From contig JBJKSH010000163.1 of NCBI GenBank assembly GCA_046704255.1, positions 1 to 23,950 of the forward strand: DNA of 23,950 bases, read 5' to 3'. Of this stretch, positions 1 to 8,381 are shown in pieces. The notes beneath the pieces were generated by a model. The model had not been told where the DNA came from, made no database searches, and worked only from the letters and a program-made list of their open reading frames with translations. The DNA comes from FEN-1297 sp046704255. GTDB lineage: Bacteria > Bacteroidota > Ignavibacteria > Ignavibacteriales > Ignavibacteriaceae. Every line of letters begins with the position of its first letter. Positions within the stretch are counted from its first letter, which is position 1. The position numbers were made by a program, and so were the translations under genes.

Positions 1-533
1 TTATACGGATAATTCCCTGGAACATTAATATCCGAAATATTATAAAGTGATGAAATTGATTGAAGTTTTTCTTTAATTTTGCAGCCAAACATTTCAGCAT
101 AACTTAAATCTGCTGCATCAGGACGAGTTACGGCAATGGGTGTTTCTAAACTTGAGAAGGCGTGTTCTCCGATAAATGCCGCACATGCGATAGGAATAGC
201 TCCATTTTTTTTCATATTATCTTTTAGTTCAAGAAGTGCATCTTCATAATCTCGATTCCCATAAACAACAATACATACAATTGGTGTTTTATCGGCTTTT
301 ATTGCGTGCAGCCATTCGCTTAACAAAGCCGGTATCCTTCCAATATAAACAGGTACACCAACAACAAGAAAATCTTTTTCAGACGTTTGTAATATTTTCT
401 TTCTCGCCTTTGGTTTGGTAATGTCGATGTGTTTTACTTTAGTTCTAGCAATACCCTTTGCTATAGCTTGAACGACGGATTTTGTTGTTCCTGTAGGTGA
501 AAAGTAAGCTAGAGTCAACGATTGTATTTTCAT
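1..533 (-). CDS. EFR1-like flavodoxin/ferredoxin protein, C-terminus beyond window edge
   Basis: A reading frame opens with ATG at 533-531 and stays open to the left edge, giving 177 visible residues. The N-terminus carries a flavodoxin-type FMN phosphate loop, SPTGTTKS at residues 12-19. Further on are a flavodoxin-like stretch VGVPVYIGRIPALL and the motif VVYGNRDYEDALLEL. These match the flavodoxin half of EFR1-family proteins, which in full length add two C-terminal 4Fe-4S clusters; the visible end (VPGNYPY) is where that linker usually lies. The likely role is cytoplasmic electron transfer, with the partner unknown. The iron-sulfur half is not visible, so the fusion is inferred. No clear Shine-Dalgarno site precedes the ATG. 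The next gene on the same strand ends 65 bases upstream of this start, so co-transcription is possible. Confidence 0.8.
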   Translation of the reverse strand, partial: MKIQSLTLAYFSPTGTTKSVVQAIAKGIARTKVKHIDITKPKARKKILQTSEKDFLVVGVPVYIGRIPALLSEWLHAIKADKTPIVCIVVYGNRDYEDALLELKDNMKKNGAIPIACAAFIGEHAFSSLETPIAVTRPDAADLSYAEMFGCKIKEKLQSISSLYNISDINVPGNYPY

Positions 534-598
534 TGGTTATTTTTATATAAAAATCGGTTTTAACAATTATAAAGTAAAAAAGTACCGGAAGGTTTTCT

Positions 599-2317
599 CT
601 ATCTTAGTAGTATCATTTTTTTTATAATAATATTTTTGTTATTTTTTAATTGATAGAAATACACGCCGCTTGTTAATTCTTCCGCATTAAAAATTACTTC
701 GTGCCTTCCGCTATTCAGATATCCTCCCAATAATTTTTTAACCTTTCTACCCAAAACATCAAAAACCTCAAGAGTTACATAGCCGGGATATTTTAAAGTA
801 AATACGATTTTTGTACTTGGGTTAAAAGGATTGGGATAATTCTGACTTAAAGAAAACTCTACCGGTACATTCGGTGAAGATAATTCTACAGGCAGCAGCC
901 CGTCGGATGCATTATATTTTGCAAAAAAGATTTCATTATCTCCTGCGCTTATTAGATTTATTGTTCCGTCCGAAGGATCAAAATCTGCCATGTTATTGAA
1001 ACATCCTGTTAAGTAAATATTCCTGCTTCTATCGACAACTATAGAATGGCCCTGATCAATGCCAGTACCACCGGCACTTTTTGCCCATTGAAAAGTACCG
1101 CTGGAATCGTATCTTGCATAAAAGATATCAACAATTCCTGCACATGTTAAATTTGTTGTTCCCTCAGAGGGATCAAAATCTGCGATATCTCCAAAATATC
1201 CTGTCAGGTAAACATTCCCATCTCCATCAACTGTTATAGATAAACCTTCATCATAATAATTTCCGCCTGCACTTTTTGCCCATTGTAGGATGCCGTTTGC
1301 ATTGTATTTTGCAAAAAAGATATCTTCAAGTCCGGCGCTAGTTATTTTTGATGTCCCATCCGAAGGATCAAAATCTGCTGTGATGTTGAAAAATCCTGTG
1401 AGGTAAACATTTCCAATTTTATCTACTGCTATGGAATGACCTTCATCAGAGCTTGTTCCGCCGGCGCTTTTTGCCCATTTAATTGCGCCGTTTGAATCGT
1501 ACTTTGCCAAAAAGATATCATCGCTGCCGGCGCTTGTTAAATTTATTGCCGGACCAGTTGGGTTAAATTCTGCAGTGCCGGTAAAGCATCCTGTCAAATA
1601 AACATTCTGGCTATTGTCGTCAATTGCCAGAGAATAACCTTGGTCATAATCCGTTCCGCCCGCACTTTTAGCCCATTGAAATACTCCGCTTGAATCGTAT
1701 TTGGCTAAAAAGATATCGACACTTCCCGCGCTAGTTAGATTTGATGTTCCATCTGAAGGATCAAAATCTGCTGTGCCTTCAAAATATCCTGTCAGGTAAA
1801 CATTTCCGTTAACGTCTGCTACTATTGATTTTCCGACATTGGAACCCGTTCCGCTAATACTCTTTGCCCATTTAAGTTGACCGTTTGTATTATACTTAGC
1901 TAAAAAGATATCGTGACTACCGGCACTTGTTAAATTTACAGTACCGCTTGAAGGATCAAAATCTGCCGTGCCCTTAAAATATCCGGTAAGGTATACATTT
2001 CCGCTTTCATCAACTGCCATGGAATAAGCGACATCAGAATCGGTCCCGCCGACACTTTTTGCCCATTGCAGTGTACCGCTTGCATCGTACTTAGCAAAAA
2101 AGATTTCATCTTTACCGGTGCTTGTTAAATTTGTAGTACCGCTTGAAGGATCAAAATCTGCCGTACCATTGTAATATCCCGTAAGGTAAACATTGTCGTT
2201 TTTGTCAACTGCAATGGAAAAGCTATTATCATAATTAGGTCCTCCAATGCTTTTTGCCCATTGTGAAAAGGAATTTGTACTTAGCAGGGTAATTAAAAAT
2301 AATAAAAGTGTTTTCAT
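599..2317 (-). CDS. Secreted SBBP seven-repeat propeller protein with T9SS type A sorting domain
   Basis: The 572-residue product starts with a signal peptide (residues 1-18, ending NSFS before Q19). Seven near-identical repeats of about 65 residues follow, from W20 to about residue 475. Each begins WAKSxGG and contains VYLTGYF, ADFDPS and DIFxAKY. This is the SBBP beta-propeller repeat, and seven copies would close one seven-bladed propeller. Residues 489-572 form a T9SS type A C-terminal domain (SQNYPNPFNPST, then VFDVLGRKV and SGVYFYQL), so the protein is probably exported by type IX secretion and anchored or released at the cell surface. Its ligand cannot be told; no catalytic motif is visible. 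The ATG is supported by GGAGG at 2326-2330, eight bases upstream. It appears to be transcribed alone or with the EFR1-like gene downstream. Confidence 0.9.
   Translation of the reverse strand: MKTLLLFLITLLSTNSFSQWAKSIGGPNYDNSFSIAVDKNDNVYLTGYYNGTADFDPSSGTTNLTSTGKDEIFFAKYDASGTLQWAKSVGGTDSDVAYSMAVDESGNVYLTGYFKGTADFDPSSGTVNLTSAGSHDIFLAKYNTNGQLKWAKSISGTGSNVGKSIVADVNGNVYLTGYFEGTADFDPSDGTSNLTSAGSVDIFLAKYDSSGVFQWAKSAGGTDYDQGYSLAIDDNSQNVYLTGCFTGTAEFNPTGPAINLTSAGSDDIFLAKYDSNGAIKWAKSAGGTSSDEGHSIAVDKIGNVYLTGFFNITADFDPSDGTSKITSAGLEDIFFAKYNANGILQWAKSAGGNYYDEGLSITVDGDGNVYLTGYFGDIADFDPSEGTTNLTCAGIVDIFYARYDSSGTFQWAKSAGGTGIDQGHSIVVDRSRNIYLTGCFNNMADFDPSDGTINLISAGDNEIFFAKYNASDGLLPVELSSPNVPVEFSLSQNYPNPFNPSTKIVFTLKYPGYVTLEVFDVLGRKVKKLLGGYLNSGRHEVIFNAEELTSGVYFYQLKNNKNIIIKKMILLR
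890..2260 (-). repeat. Seven tandem ~195-bp coding repeats (SBBP units)
   Basis: The propeller-coding part of the secreted protein gene is a tandem array of seven units of about 195 bp. Each encodes WAKSxGG near its start and ADFDPS in the middle. On the plus strand the recurring string is the reverse complement of the codons for DFDPS (gaaggatcaaaatctgc). The fourth unit is the most divergent (AEFNPTGPAINL). The high DNA identity between units makes expansion or contraction by recombination plausible. Confidence 0.85.
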
Positions 2318-2395
2318 TTTTTAATCCTCCATTTAAATTTTTAATTATTACATAATCACCGGCAAAGCTTTTCTGTTGATTTCAGGAATATCAAT

Positions 2396-2423
2396 CTTAT
2401 AAATAAATATTTTTTTATAACAA
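2396..2423 (-). promoter_or_regulatory. Possible sigma-70-type promoter of the SBBP protein gene
   Basis: On the minus strand TTGTTA (2423-2418) is followed after 16 bases by TATAAG (2401-2396), about 80 bases upstream of the ATG at 2317. The hexamers match the sigma-70 consensus at 4/6 and 5/6 positions. In DNA this AT-rich such matches occur by chance, and the promoter consensus of this lineage is not known from the sequence. Confidence 0.3.
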
Positions 2424-2800
2424 AATATTTATTAAAGAAAGAACTAAAAGATTACTTATTTCATAACTATTATTTGGAATTATCCGAATACAAAAATTCG
2501 AACAGGAGAAAGAAAATTAATTTATCGCGAAATTATATTTGAAGGGAAAAAACAATGTGACAATTATGTTTTCCTAACCGGTATAATCAATAAATCGAAT
2601 ATTGTCGGAAGGTAGAAAGGTGCTTATAGTTATTTGTAATCGGCAGTGAATTACCGGTAGATATAAAAATTTGATATTTAAAAAACATTCAGCCACTTTT
2701 CCCTCATTTATGAAACAATAAATAATGAAAAATTTTTTTATATGCAAGTATTTGGAAAAATTACCCGGAGGAGTTTAATTTTATAAAGTTTGTGATAACA

Positions 2801-2817
2801 AGAGATAAATTATCTCT
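2801..2817 (-). other. Short perfect inverted repeat downstream of the nucleotidyltransferase gene
   Basis: AGAGATAAATTATCTCT has arms of eight bases around one central base and lies 37 bases beyond the nucleotidyltransferase stop codon. It could form a small hairpin, but it has low GC and no U-tract on the minus strand. It could be a weak terminator or a protein-binding site. Confidence 0.3.
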
Positions 2818-2853
2818 ACGAAAGAGTGTATTTTACGGTAATAAACCCGCTAA

Positions 2854-3306
2854 TTATTTTATAAATTTTTTTAATAATTCGGCATCCGCAATATCCTTAG
2901 CTCTGCCGGCCGATTCCTTATTCTTTAAAAGATCCTGCAGCGAAATAAAATAAACTTTTTCCGTACCGATCTTCCCTTTTACTTTATTTTTATATGCTTC
3001 ACTGAACGACACGCCGGATATCCCAGTTATAATATCTATACGGTTCGGACTGTATCCTAATTGAATTACAAAATCCGGATTAAGAAAATCTTCCTTCTTA
3101 AATTCAAGATCTCCGAATCCAAATTCATTTAATACTTCAAGTATCTTTTTAGAATTAATTTCTGAGGATTCAATAAAAAAGTCGATATCCCCTGTATTGC
3201 GCGGAATAGAATGAAAAATGACTGCGTAAGCACCTACAATAAGATATTTAACTTTGTGAGAGTTTAGTAATTTTATGAAATCTTCGAAGTCCTTTTCGGC
3301 TTTCAT
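2854..3306 (-). CDS. Nucleotidyltransferase, DUF6036/AbiEii-like toxin family
   Basis: This 150-residue protein has the core of a minimal nucleotidyltransferase fold. VGAYAV (residues 24-29) holds the nucleotide-binding glycine. RNTGDIDFF (36-44) supplies the paired metal-binding aspartates D40 and D42, and RIDIITG (89-95) gives a likely third acid, D91. The C-terminal SAGRAKDIADAELL (132-145) is typical of small stand-alone nucleotidyltransferases often annotated as AbiEii-like or DUF6036. Such enzymes transfer nucleotides to RNA or proteins, and some are toxins; the target here is unknown. The start overlaps the preceding small gene by 59 bases, which suggests translational coupling, and no Shine-Dalgarno site precedes the ATG. 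A toxin role is inferred from fold and pairing, not shown. Confidence 0.75.
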   Translation of the reverse strand: MKAEKDFEDFIKLLNSHKVKYLIVGAYAVIFHSIPRNTGDIDFFIESSEINSKKILEVLNEFGFGDLEFKKEDFLNPDFVIQLGYSPNRIDIITGISGVSFSEAYKNKVKGKIGTEKVYFISLQDLLKNKESAGRAKDIADAELLKKFIK

Positions 3307-3478
3307 TATATAATTCTTGTTTGTTAAAAAGTTTTATATACTGTTCCCTAAGTTCCTGAAGAATGCTTAATTTTTCCTCCGGGGTAATTTTTTTCCAATA
3401 TTCAATTTCGTCTACATATTGTTCGGGATCTTTTAAATTATATTTTTTTATATGCTTTTCTATCATATCTATTAACAT
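3248..3478 (-). CDS. Small helical protein paired with the nucleotidyltransferase (possible antitoxin-like partner)
   Basis: This 76-residue protein has a middle part EYWKKITPEEKLSILQELRE, of the 'W-K-x-TPEERL-x-x-LR' type that I associate with small genes placed directly upstream of nucleotidyltransferases. The C-terminus (residues 57-70) is basic (ESRKGLRRFHKITK). No enzyme motif or membrane segment is seen. Two ATGs are possible, codon 1 (3478) and codon 5 (3466). The second gives MIEKHIKKYNL and may be the real start; neither has a good ribosome-binding site. The last 59 bases overlap the nucleotidyltransferase gene in another frame. An antitoxin or substrate-adaptor role is only suggested by the arrangement. 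Confidence 0.6.
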   Translation of the reverse strand: MLIDMIEKHIKKYNLKDPEQYVDEIEYWKKITPEEKLSILQELREQYIKLFNKQELYNESRKGLRRFHKITKLSQS

Positions 3479-3595
3479 ACTACAAGATGATATAATAATA
3501 TAATTAGAAACTTTAGTTATTCCAATTTACCGAATAAGTTTAATTTCCCGAATTAAAAAGGATTCCCAGTTTATCAAAGCTATATTAAATTGAAC

Positions 3596-6436
3596 CTAGG
3601 CATGCATAAGTTCTTTTTTCAAAAACGCACCGGTAACGCTGTTCTTCTTTTTTATTATTTCCTCCGGAGTACCTTCGGCAATAATTTTTCCGCCGGCTTC
3701 GCCGCCGCCAAGTCCTAAATCTATTATCCAATCCGCCGTTTTAATTACATCAAGATTGTGTTCAACTATTACCACGGTATTGCCCTTATCTACCAGCTTG
3801 TTGAGCACCTTCAATAAAATATTAACATCTTCAAAATGGAGCCCGGTTGTAGGTTCATCAAGTATATACAAAGTTTTACCTGTACTAACTTTGCTCAATT
3901 CCGTGGAGAGCTTAACTCGCTGAGCTTCTCCGCCGGATAGTGTTGTTGCCTGCTGTCCAAGCTTAATATAGCCAAGTCCTACGTCGTTAATTGCTTTCAG
4001 CTTCCGTTTAATTCTCGGCAGGTCTTCAAAAAATTCAAGTGCTTCGCTTGCTCTCATTTCCAGTATATCCGCAATGGATTTTCTTTTATATAAAACCTCC
4101 AGCGTTTCCCTGTTATATCTTTTTCCACGGCACACTTCGCACTCCACATAAACATCCGGCAAAAAGTTCATCTCAATTTTTCTTAATCCGTCGCCGCCGC
4201 ATTCATCGCATCTTCCACCAGCAACATTAAAACTAAAGCGCCCTGTTGAATAGCCTCTCATCTTCGATTCCGGTAGTTGCGCATAAAGATCTCTTATAAA
4301 TGTAAACAAGCCGGTGTAAGTTGCGGGATTCGATCTTGGTGTTCTGCCTATCGGTGTTTGATCAATTTCAATAACCTTATCTATAAATTCCAGACCTTCA
4401 ATAGATTTATACGGAAGAGGTACAGCCTTGGATTTATAAATTTTGTTCATTAAAATCTTTACAAGTGTTTCATTCATTAAAGTAGATTTTCCCGAACCGC
4501 TTACTCCGGTAATTAATGTTAATGTACCTAACGGAATTTTCAAATTAACTTTTTTAAGATTAAATCCGCTTGCACCTTTAAGAATTAAAATATTTCCGTT
4601 TCCTTTTCTTCTTTCTTTAGGAACCGGAATTTCTTTTTTGTTGCTAAGGTAAGACAGCGTAAGCGAATTAAATCCGTTCTGCGATTCAATTAATTTCTTG
4701 GTTTCACCGGCAAGGCATATCTCACCGCCGTGTTCACCGGCGCCCGGACCTAAGTCAACCATGTAATCCGAATTTTCAATTGTTTCCCTGTCGTGTTCAA
4801 CTACAATTACGGTATTGCCAAGGTCCCGTAAATCTTTAAGAGAATTTATAAGCTTTATATTATCACTTTGGTGAAGACCGATGCTCGGCTCATCAAGTAC
4901 ATATAATACGCCGGCAAGCTGGGAACCGATTTGGGTAGCGAGTCTTATTCTTTGAGATTCGCCGCCGGATAAAGTTCTTGCGGAACGGTCTAGTGTTAAA
5001 TAATCCAGGCCCACATTTAAAAGGAATCTAAGCCTTTCTATAATTTCTTTAAGAATTGGTTTGGCAATAATTCCGTCTCTACCGTTAATTTTTAAAGATG
5101 TAAAAAATTCCTCCGCTCTTTTAATTGAAAGCTTTGTAACTTCACTTATATTATACCCCTGGAACTTTACAGCCAACGATTCCTGCTTTAATCTGCCGCC
5201 GCCGCATGCCGGGCATGCAACAGTATTCATATAAGCTTCCACCCATGAGCGAATATTGTTTGAGGTTGTCGTGTTATAATAATTCTTAAGATAATTTATT
5301 ATGCCGGCAAACCTGTGCATGTAAGTTACAGGTTTGCTGCCGGTGTAAGAATATGAAAAAGCTATCTTTTCTTTGCTGCCGTGTAATAAAATTTCCTTTT
5401 GTTCGGCACTTAAGTCTCTAAGTTTTGTATCGAAATTGAACCCATACTTTTCAGAAACGGCAGTAAGCTGGTTAAAAAACCAAATGGAGCGCGGCTTTCC
5501 CAAAGGTGCCAAGCCTTCCCCGTTAATTGTTTTATCCCAATCCGGAATTATTAAATTTAGATCAAGTTCCTTTTTCTCACCAAGCCCTTCGCAATCCGGG
5601 CATGAGCCGTAAGGAGAATTAAAAGAAAATGAATTCGGAGCAAGTTCCCTATAGCTTATGCCGCAGTCTAAACATGCAAGATGCCTGCTGAATACGTAAT
5701 CTTTTGTTCCGTCGTTTACAATAACAATTCCGTTGCCGTAATTTAAACCGACTTCAATAGATTCGGTAAGTCTGCTTCTAGAACCAGATTTATCCTGTCC
5801 ATTTACCGCCAGTCTGTCTATTATAATTTCTATGTTATGAATTTTATAACGGTCTACCTGGAATCCTTTAGTAATTTCGAAGATCTCGTTGTCAACCCGT
5901 ACCCTCAAAAATCCGTCGGATAAAATTTCTTCGAAGAGTTCTCTGTAATGCCCTTTTCTACCTCTTACAACAGGTGCAAGTATGTAAACTTTTTTACCGC
6001 TTAAAGATGAAAGTACCGAATCTATAATTTGAGCGGAAGACTGCCTGGTTACAGGTTTTCCGCAGTTATAGCAGTAAGGTGTGCCAAGTTTGGCATAAAG
6101 CAAGCGAAGGTAATCATAAATTTCCGTAACAGTTCCAACAGTAGAGCGAGGGTTGCCGGAAGTTGATTTCTGTTCGATGGATATTGCAGGGCTTAAGCCT
6201 TCAATCAAATCCACATCCGGCTTTTCCAGCATATCCAGGAACTGCCTTGCATAAGCAGATAAAGATTCTATATATCTGCGCTGGCCTTCCGCATAAATAG
6301 TATCGAACGCTAAAGAAGATTTGCCGGAACCGGACAGCCCGGTAATAACCGTAAACGAATCTCTTGGTATTTCGATATCAATATCTTTTAAATTATGCTC
6401 TCTTGCACCTTTAATTATAATAGTTTCTTTTTCCAA
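3596..6436 (-). CDS. uvrA: Excinuclease ABC subunit A
   Basis: UvrA is the damage-recognition ATPase of nucleotide excision repair; it works as a dimer, loads UvrB on damaged DNA and then leaves. Both ABC modules are complete: Walker A GLSGSGKSS near the N-terminus and GVSGSGKST in the second half, signatures LSGGESQR and LSGGEAQR, and Walker B strands YVLDEPSIGLH and YILDEPTTGLH. Zinc-binding cysteine pairs are visible (CYNC, CLDC/CPDC, CPAC, and CDEC/CEVC). I place the start at a TTG at 6436, giving 946 residues that begin MEKETIIIKGAREHN, as in homologues (E. coli UvrA has 940). The open frame extends to another TTG at 6496, but those 20 extra residues look non-homologous. No strong ribosome-binding site marks either start. 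The gene seems to be transcribed alone. Confidence 0.95.
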   Translation of the reverse strand: MEKETIIIKGAREHNLKDIDIEIPRDSFTVITGLSGSGKSSLAFDTIYAEGQRRYIESLSAYARQFLDMLEKPDVDLIEGLSPAISIEQKSTSGNPRSTVGTVTEIYDYLRLLYAKLGTPYCYNCGKPVTRQSSAQIIDSVLSSLSGKKVYILAPVVRGRKGHYRELFEEILSDGFLRVRVDNEIFEITKGFQVDRYKIHNIEIIIDRLAVNGQDKSGSRSRLTESIEVGLNYGNGIVIVNDGTKDYVFSRHLACLDCGISYRELAPNSFSFNSPYGSCPDCEGLGEKKELDLNLIIPDWDKTINGEGLAPLGKPRSIWFFNQLTAVSEKYGFNFDTKLRDLSAEQKEILLHGSKEKIAFSYSYTGSKPVTYMHRFAGIINYLKNYYNTTTSNNIRSWVEAYMNTVACPACGGGRLKQESLAVKFQGYNISEVTKLSIKRAEEFFTSLKINGRDGIIAKPILKEIIERLRFLLNVGLDYLTLDRSARTLSGGESQRIRLATQIGSQLAGVLYVLDEPSIGLHQSDNIKLINSLKDLRDLGNTVIVVEHDRETIENSDYMVDLGPGAGEHGGEICLAGETKKLIESQNGFNSLTLSYLSNKKEIPVPKERRKGNGNILILKGASGFNLKKVNLKIPLGTLTLITGVSGSGKSTLMNETLVKILMNKIYKSKAVPLPYKSIEGLEFIDKVIEIDQTPIGRTPRSNPATYTGLFTFIRDLYAQLPESKMRGYSTGRFSFNVAGGRCDECGGDGLRKIEMNFLPDVYVECEVCRGKRYNRETLEVLYKRKSIADILEMRASEALEFFEDLPRIKRKLKAINDVGLGYIKLGQQATTLSGGEAQRVKLSTELSKVSTGKTLYILDEPTTGLHFEDVNILLKVLNKLVDKGNTVVIVEHNLDVIKTADWIIDLGLGGGEAGGKIIAEGTPEEIIKKKNSVTGAFLKKELMHA

Positions 6437-6615
6437 CGCATACAAAAATTTTATTATTGAAACAATTATATTACTACTCACTATTCTGAAAATCAAATAT
6501 ATTTGAAGTGCATCATATTACTTTTTATTTTGTAACCTTACCCGCCGGATGAACTAAGGTGAGGTAAGATTTTGAATTACTACTATTTATTATAAATTGT
6601 CTTTATAAAATTAAA

Positions 6616-7239
6616 GTGCAGAATTACGAACAAATAAAAACCATAACACATTTTACCGAAACTAAATACAAAGAAAAGGGTTCTGTTTTCTTAGGAAAAG
6701 CATACCCAATAGATTCAATTGAACAATGCGAAGAAATTTTATCCGGATTAAAAAAGAAGTTTTATGATGCATCGCATTACTGTTTTGCATTCAAATTAAT
6801 TAACGGTAACTTTAAATATTCCGACGATGGAGAACCTAACGGTACTGCCGGAGTTAGAATTATGAATGCATTGGAACATTTTGAATTATCTGCTGCAATG
6901 GTTGTTGTTGTAAGATATTTCGGCGGAGTTAAATTAGGAGCCGGCCCGCTTGGCAAAGCTTATTATAACACAGCTTATCAAACCCTTAAAGAGTCCGAAT
7001 TTGTTATAAAGAAACCGTTTATAAAAATTTCGATTTTAGTGGAATTTAATTTACTGAGTAATGTGCACAGAATCCTTGCCAACCATAATGCCGTAATAAA
7101 AGAAACTTATTACGACCTAAAAGCAAATTTTATTTTTCTATCTGAATTTAATGAAGTCGATTCGATTATCCGCGAGTTAATAGAAATATCAAAGGGAGAA
7201 ATTTCAATTAATAAGTACAAAGAAATTGAATACCTATAA
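6616..7239 (+). CDS. YigZ/IMPACT family protein (UPF0029)
   Basis: This 207-residue protein carries the family hallmarks DDGEPNGTAG (residues 70-79) and RYFGGVKLGAGPLG (100-113) in an N-terminal IMPACT domain. A C-terminal ferredoxin-like DUF1949-type domain follows, at about residues 140-200. Bacterial YigZ is a cytoplasmic protein of uncertain role; eukaryotic IMPACT regulates Gcn2 and translation. The only reasonable start is GTG at 6616, since the next Met is far inside the conserved domain. No clear Shine-Dalgarno site precedes it. The gene is divergent from uvrA, with about 180 bases between the two starts. Confidence 0.88.
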   Translation: MQNYEQIKTITHFTETKYKEKGSVFLGKAYPIDSIEQCEEILSGLKKKFYDASHYCFAFKLINGNFKYSDDGEPNGTAGVRIMNALEHFELSAAMVVVVRYFGGVKLGAGPLGKAYYNTAYQTLKESEFVIKKPFIKISILVEFNLLSNVHRILANHNAVIKETYYDLKANFIFLSEFNEVDSIIRELIEISKGEISINKYKEIEYL

Positions 7240-7375
7240 ATTCAATTATTAACCAGGCGAATTAGCTAAAAACAATATAACAATTTGGCAATTCAAAATT
7301 CACAAATAACAAAATTGATACAAAAGCATAAATCCTAATAAAAATAAATTAAGAAAAGTATTAGTTTAACTTGAC

Positions 7376-7418
7376 ATAATTATTTCTATTGACGATTTTT
7401 GATATAAGCAATAATTAT
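7376..7418. promoter_or_regulatory. Two ATAATTAT palindromes upstream of the MarR gene (possible operator)
   Basis: The 8-base palindrome ATAATTAT occurs at 7376-7383 and again at 7411-7418, 35 bases apart. Each extended by one base forms the inverted pair ATAATTATT / AATAATTAT. A TTGACA hexamer lies at 7371-7376, partly under the first copy. MarR proteins bind short palindromes and often repress their own gene, so autoregulation is plausible. In AT-rich DNA these strings can also arise by chance. Confidence 0.3.
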
Positions 7419-7420
7419 TA

Positions 7421-7891
7421 ATGGTTAATACTATGTCTAATAAAGAAGAAGTTTCAAAAAATGCATCAAAGCTGGCAGACCTAACTTTTAGTCTTCTTGC
7501 AAGCTGCCAGGAAAAAGAAAACAGGCTTGCAGAGCAGCACGGATTAACTCAGGCGGAATTCCGGTGCCTGCGTCTATTCAGTGCTAACGAAACTCTTAAC
7601 AACAAACAAATTGCAGAACGTATGGGGCTTAGCCCAAGCAGGCTAACCAGAATAATTGACGGGCTTGTTAAAAAGGAATATATAATTAGAGAAATTGACA
7701 ACACCGATAGAAGAAATATGCGCGTGTCTCTTTCTAAAAAAGGCGACCAGATAGTTCAACTGCTCAATTCCGCTTATGTTGATATTCATAAAGAAATTCT
7801 GGAAGATATTGATGAGTCACAGCATCAACCTTTAATTACTGCGATGACAAGCCTTTTGTCTGCTTTACAAAATTGGATTAACAAAACTTAA
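7421..7891 (+). CDS. MarR-family transcriptional regulator
   Basis: The 156-residue product is a winged helix-turn-helix protein. Long helices flank a central DNA-binding domain at about residues 40-115. The helix-turn-helix is NKQIAERMGLSPSRLTRIID, followed by LVKKEYI and the wing motif DNTDRRNMRVSLSKKG, whose D-R-R element is the MarR signature. It should act as a dimer that releases DNA on binding a small ligand or on oxidation. Two starts are possible: ATG at 7421, or ATG at 7433 (MSNKEEVSK). The second leaves a more normal leader if a promoter lies near 7371-7408. It is convergent with the minus-strand pair that ends at 7922. Its regulon cannot be told from the window. Confidence 0.88.
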   Translation: MVNTMSNKEEVSKNASKLADLTFSLLASCQEKENRLAEQHGLTQAEFRCLRLFSANETLNNKQIAERMGLSPSRLTRIIDGLVKKEYIIREIDNTDRRNMRVSLSKKGDQIVQLLNSAYVDIHKEILEDIDESQHQPLITAMTSLLSALQNWINKT

Positions 7892-7921
7892 GAAACCTAT
7901 ACGGCACAGCAGTAAGTTAAG

Positions 7922-8359
7922 TTATTTTCCTTTCCGCTTAAGATCATTCATATACATCTTACACCGCTCAAGGTCGTAAAGAAGTTCGTTCAGATTCATA
8001 AAGCTTTGCTGTGTCATGTTGAAATATGTTTTTTCAAAATAACTTTTCATCTCATCGCCGGAATTACTAATTATGTCCCTTATCTGATCAACAACTTTTT
8101 TTACGTTGTCCGAGAAGTCTTTTTTTATTTGTTCAATGTTGGTAATTTCCGAATTACCGGAAGCAGATTTAACGGCCCTCATTAATCCCTGAACATACTT
8201 CGCTGTAAAAACCATATCTTCAAATAAAAATTCTTTTTGATGTTTCTTTGCTTCTTCATAAAGCCTTATCACTTCGGCTTTTCTTTTAAGTTTTGAGCCG
8301 GAAAATTTTTCTACTTCATTTATAAAACCGGCTGAATTATTTTCTTTAAATTGACTCAT
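7922..8359 (-). CDS. Hypothetical helical protein
   Basis: I do not recognise this 145-residue protein. It is charged and apparently almost fully alpha-helical, with Lys/Glu-rich stretches (KRKAEVIRLYEEAKKHQKEF) and a C-terminal ELLYDLERCKMYMNDLKRK. It has no signal peptide, membrane segment or catalytic motif. It starts 22 bases after the stop codon of the O-methyltransferase gene, so the two are probably co-transcribed. The normal codon use and operon position support a real gene. A coiled-coil or scaffold role is possible but not supported by a motif. Confidence 0.7.
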   Translation of the reverse strand: MSQFKENNSAGFINEVEKFSGSKLKRKAEVIRLYEEAKKHQKEFLFEDMVFTAKYVQGLMRAVKSASGNSEITNIEQIKKDFSDNVKKVVDQIRDIISNSGDEMKSYFEKTYFNMTQQSFMNLNELLYDLERCKMYMNDLKRKGK

Positions 8360-8381
8360 CTTCTAATAACCTTCAATTACG

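Larger units (their letters stand above)
2318..2853. other. Gene-free 536-bp stretch
   Basis: No credible reading frame or RNA gene is visible here. The right part holds a short perfect inverted repeat (2801-2817), and the left part a possible promoter for the secreted SBBP protein. A purine-rich GGAGGAG at 2767-2773 on the plus strand is not followed by a usable open frame. The stretch is very AT-rich throughout. Confidence 0.6.

Noticed and set aside
890..2260. Regularly spaced repeats considered as a CRISPR array
   Set aside because: The period is about 195 bp, the repeats are in frame within an open reading frame, and they encode SBBP propeller units.
2700..2790. Short open frame near 2724 (ATGAAAAATTTTTTT..) and the GGAGGAG at 2767-2773
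   Set aside because: The frame has only 17 codons, and the Shine-Dalgarno-like string is followed by no usable start with an open frame.
7885..7923. Inverted repeat AACTTAA/TTAAGTT between the convergent MarR and hypothetical genes as a bidirectional terminator
   Set aside because: The arms are only seven AT-rich bases with a loop of about 25 bases, and they overlap both stop codons; too weak to call.
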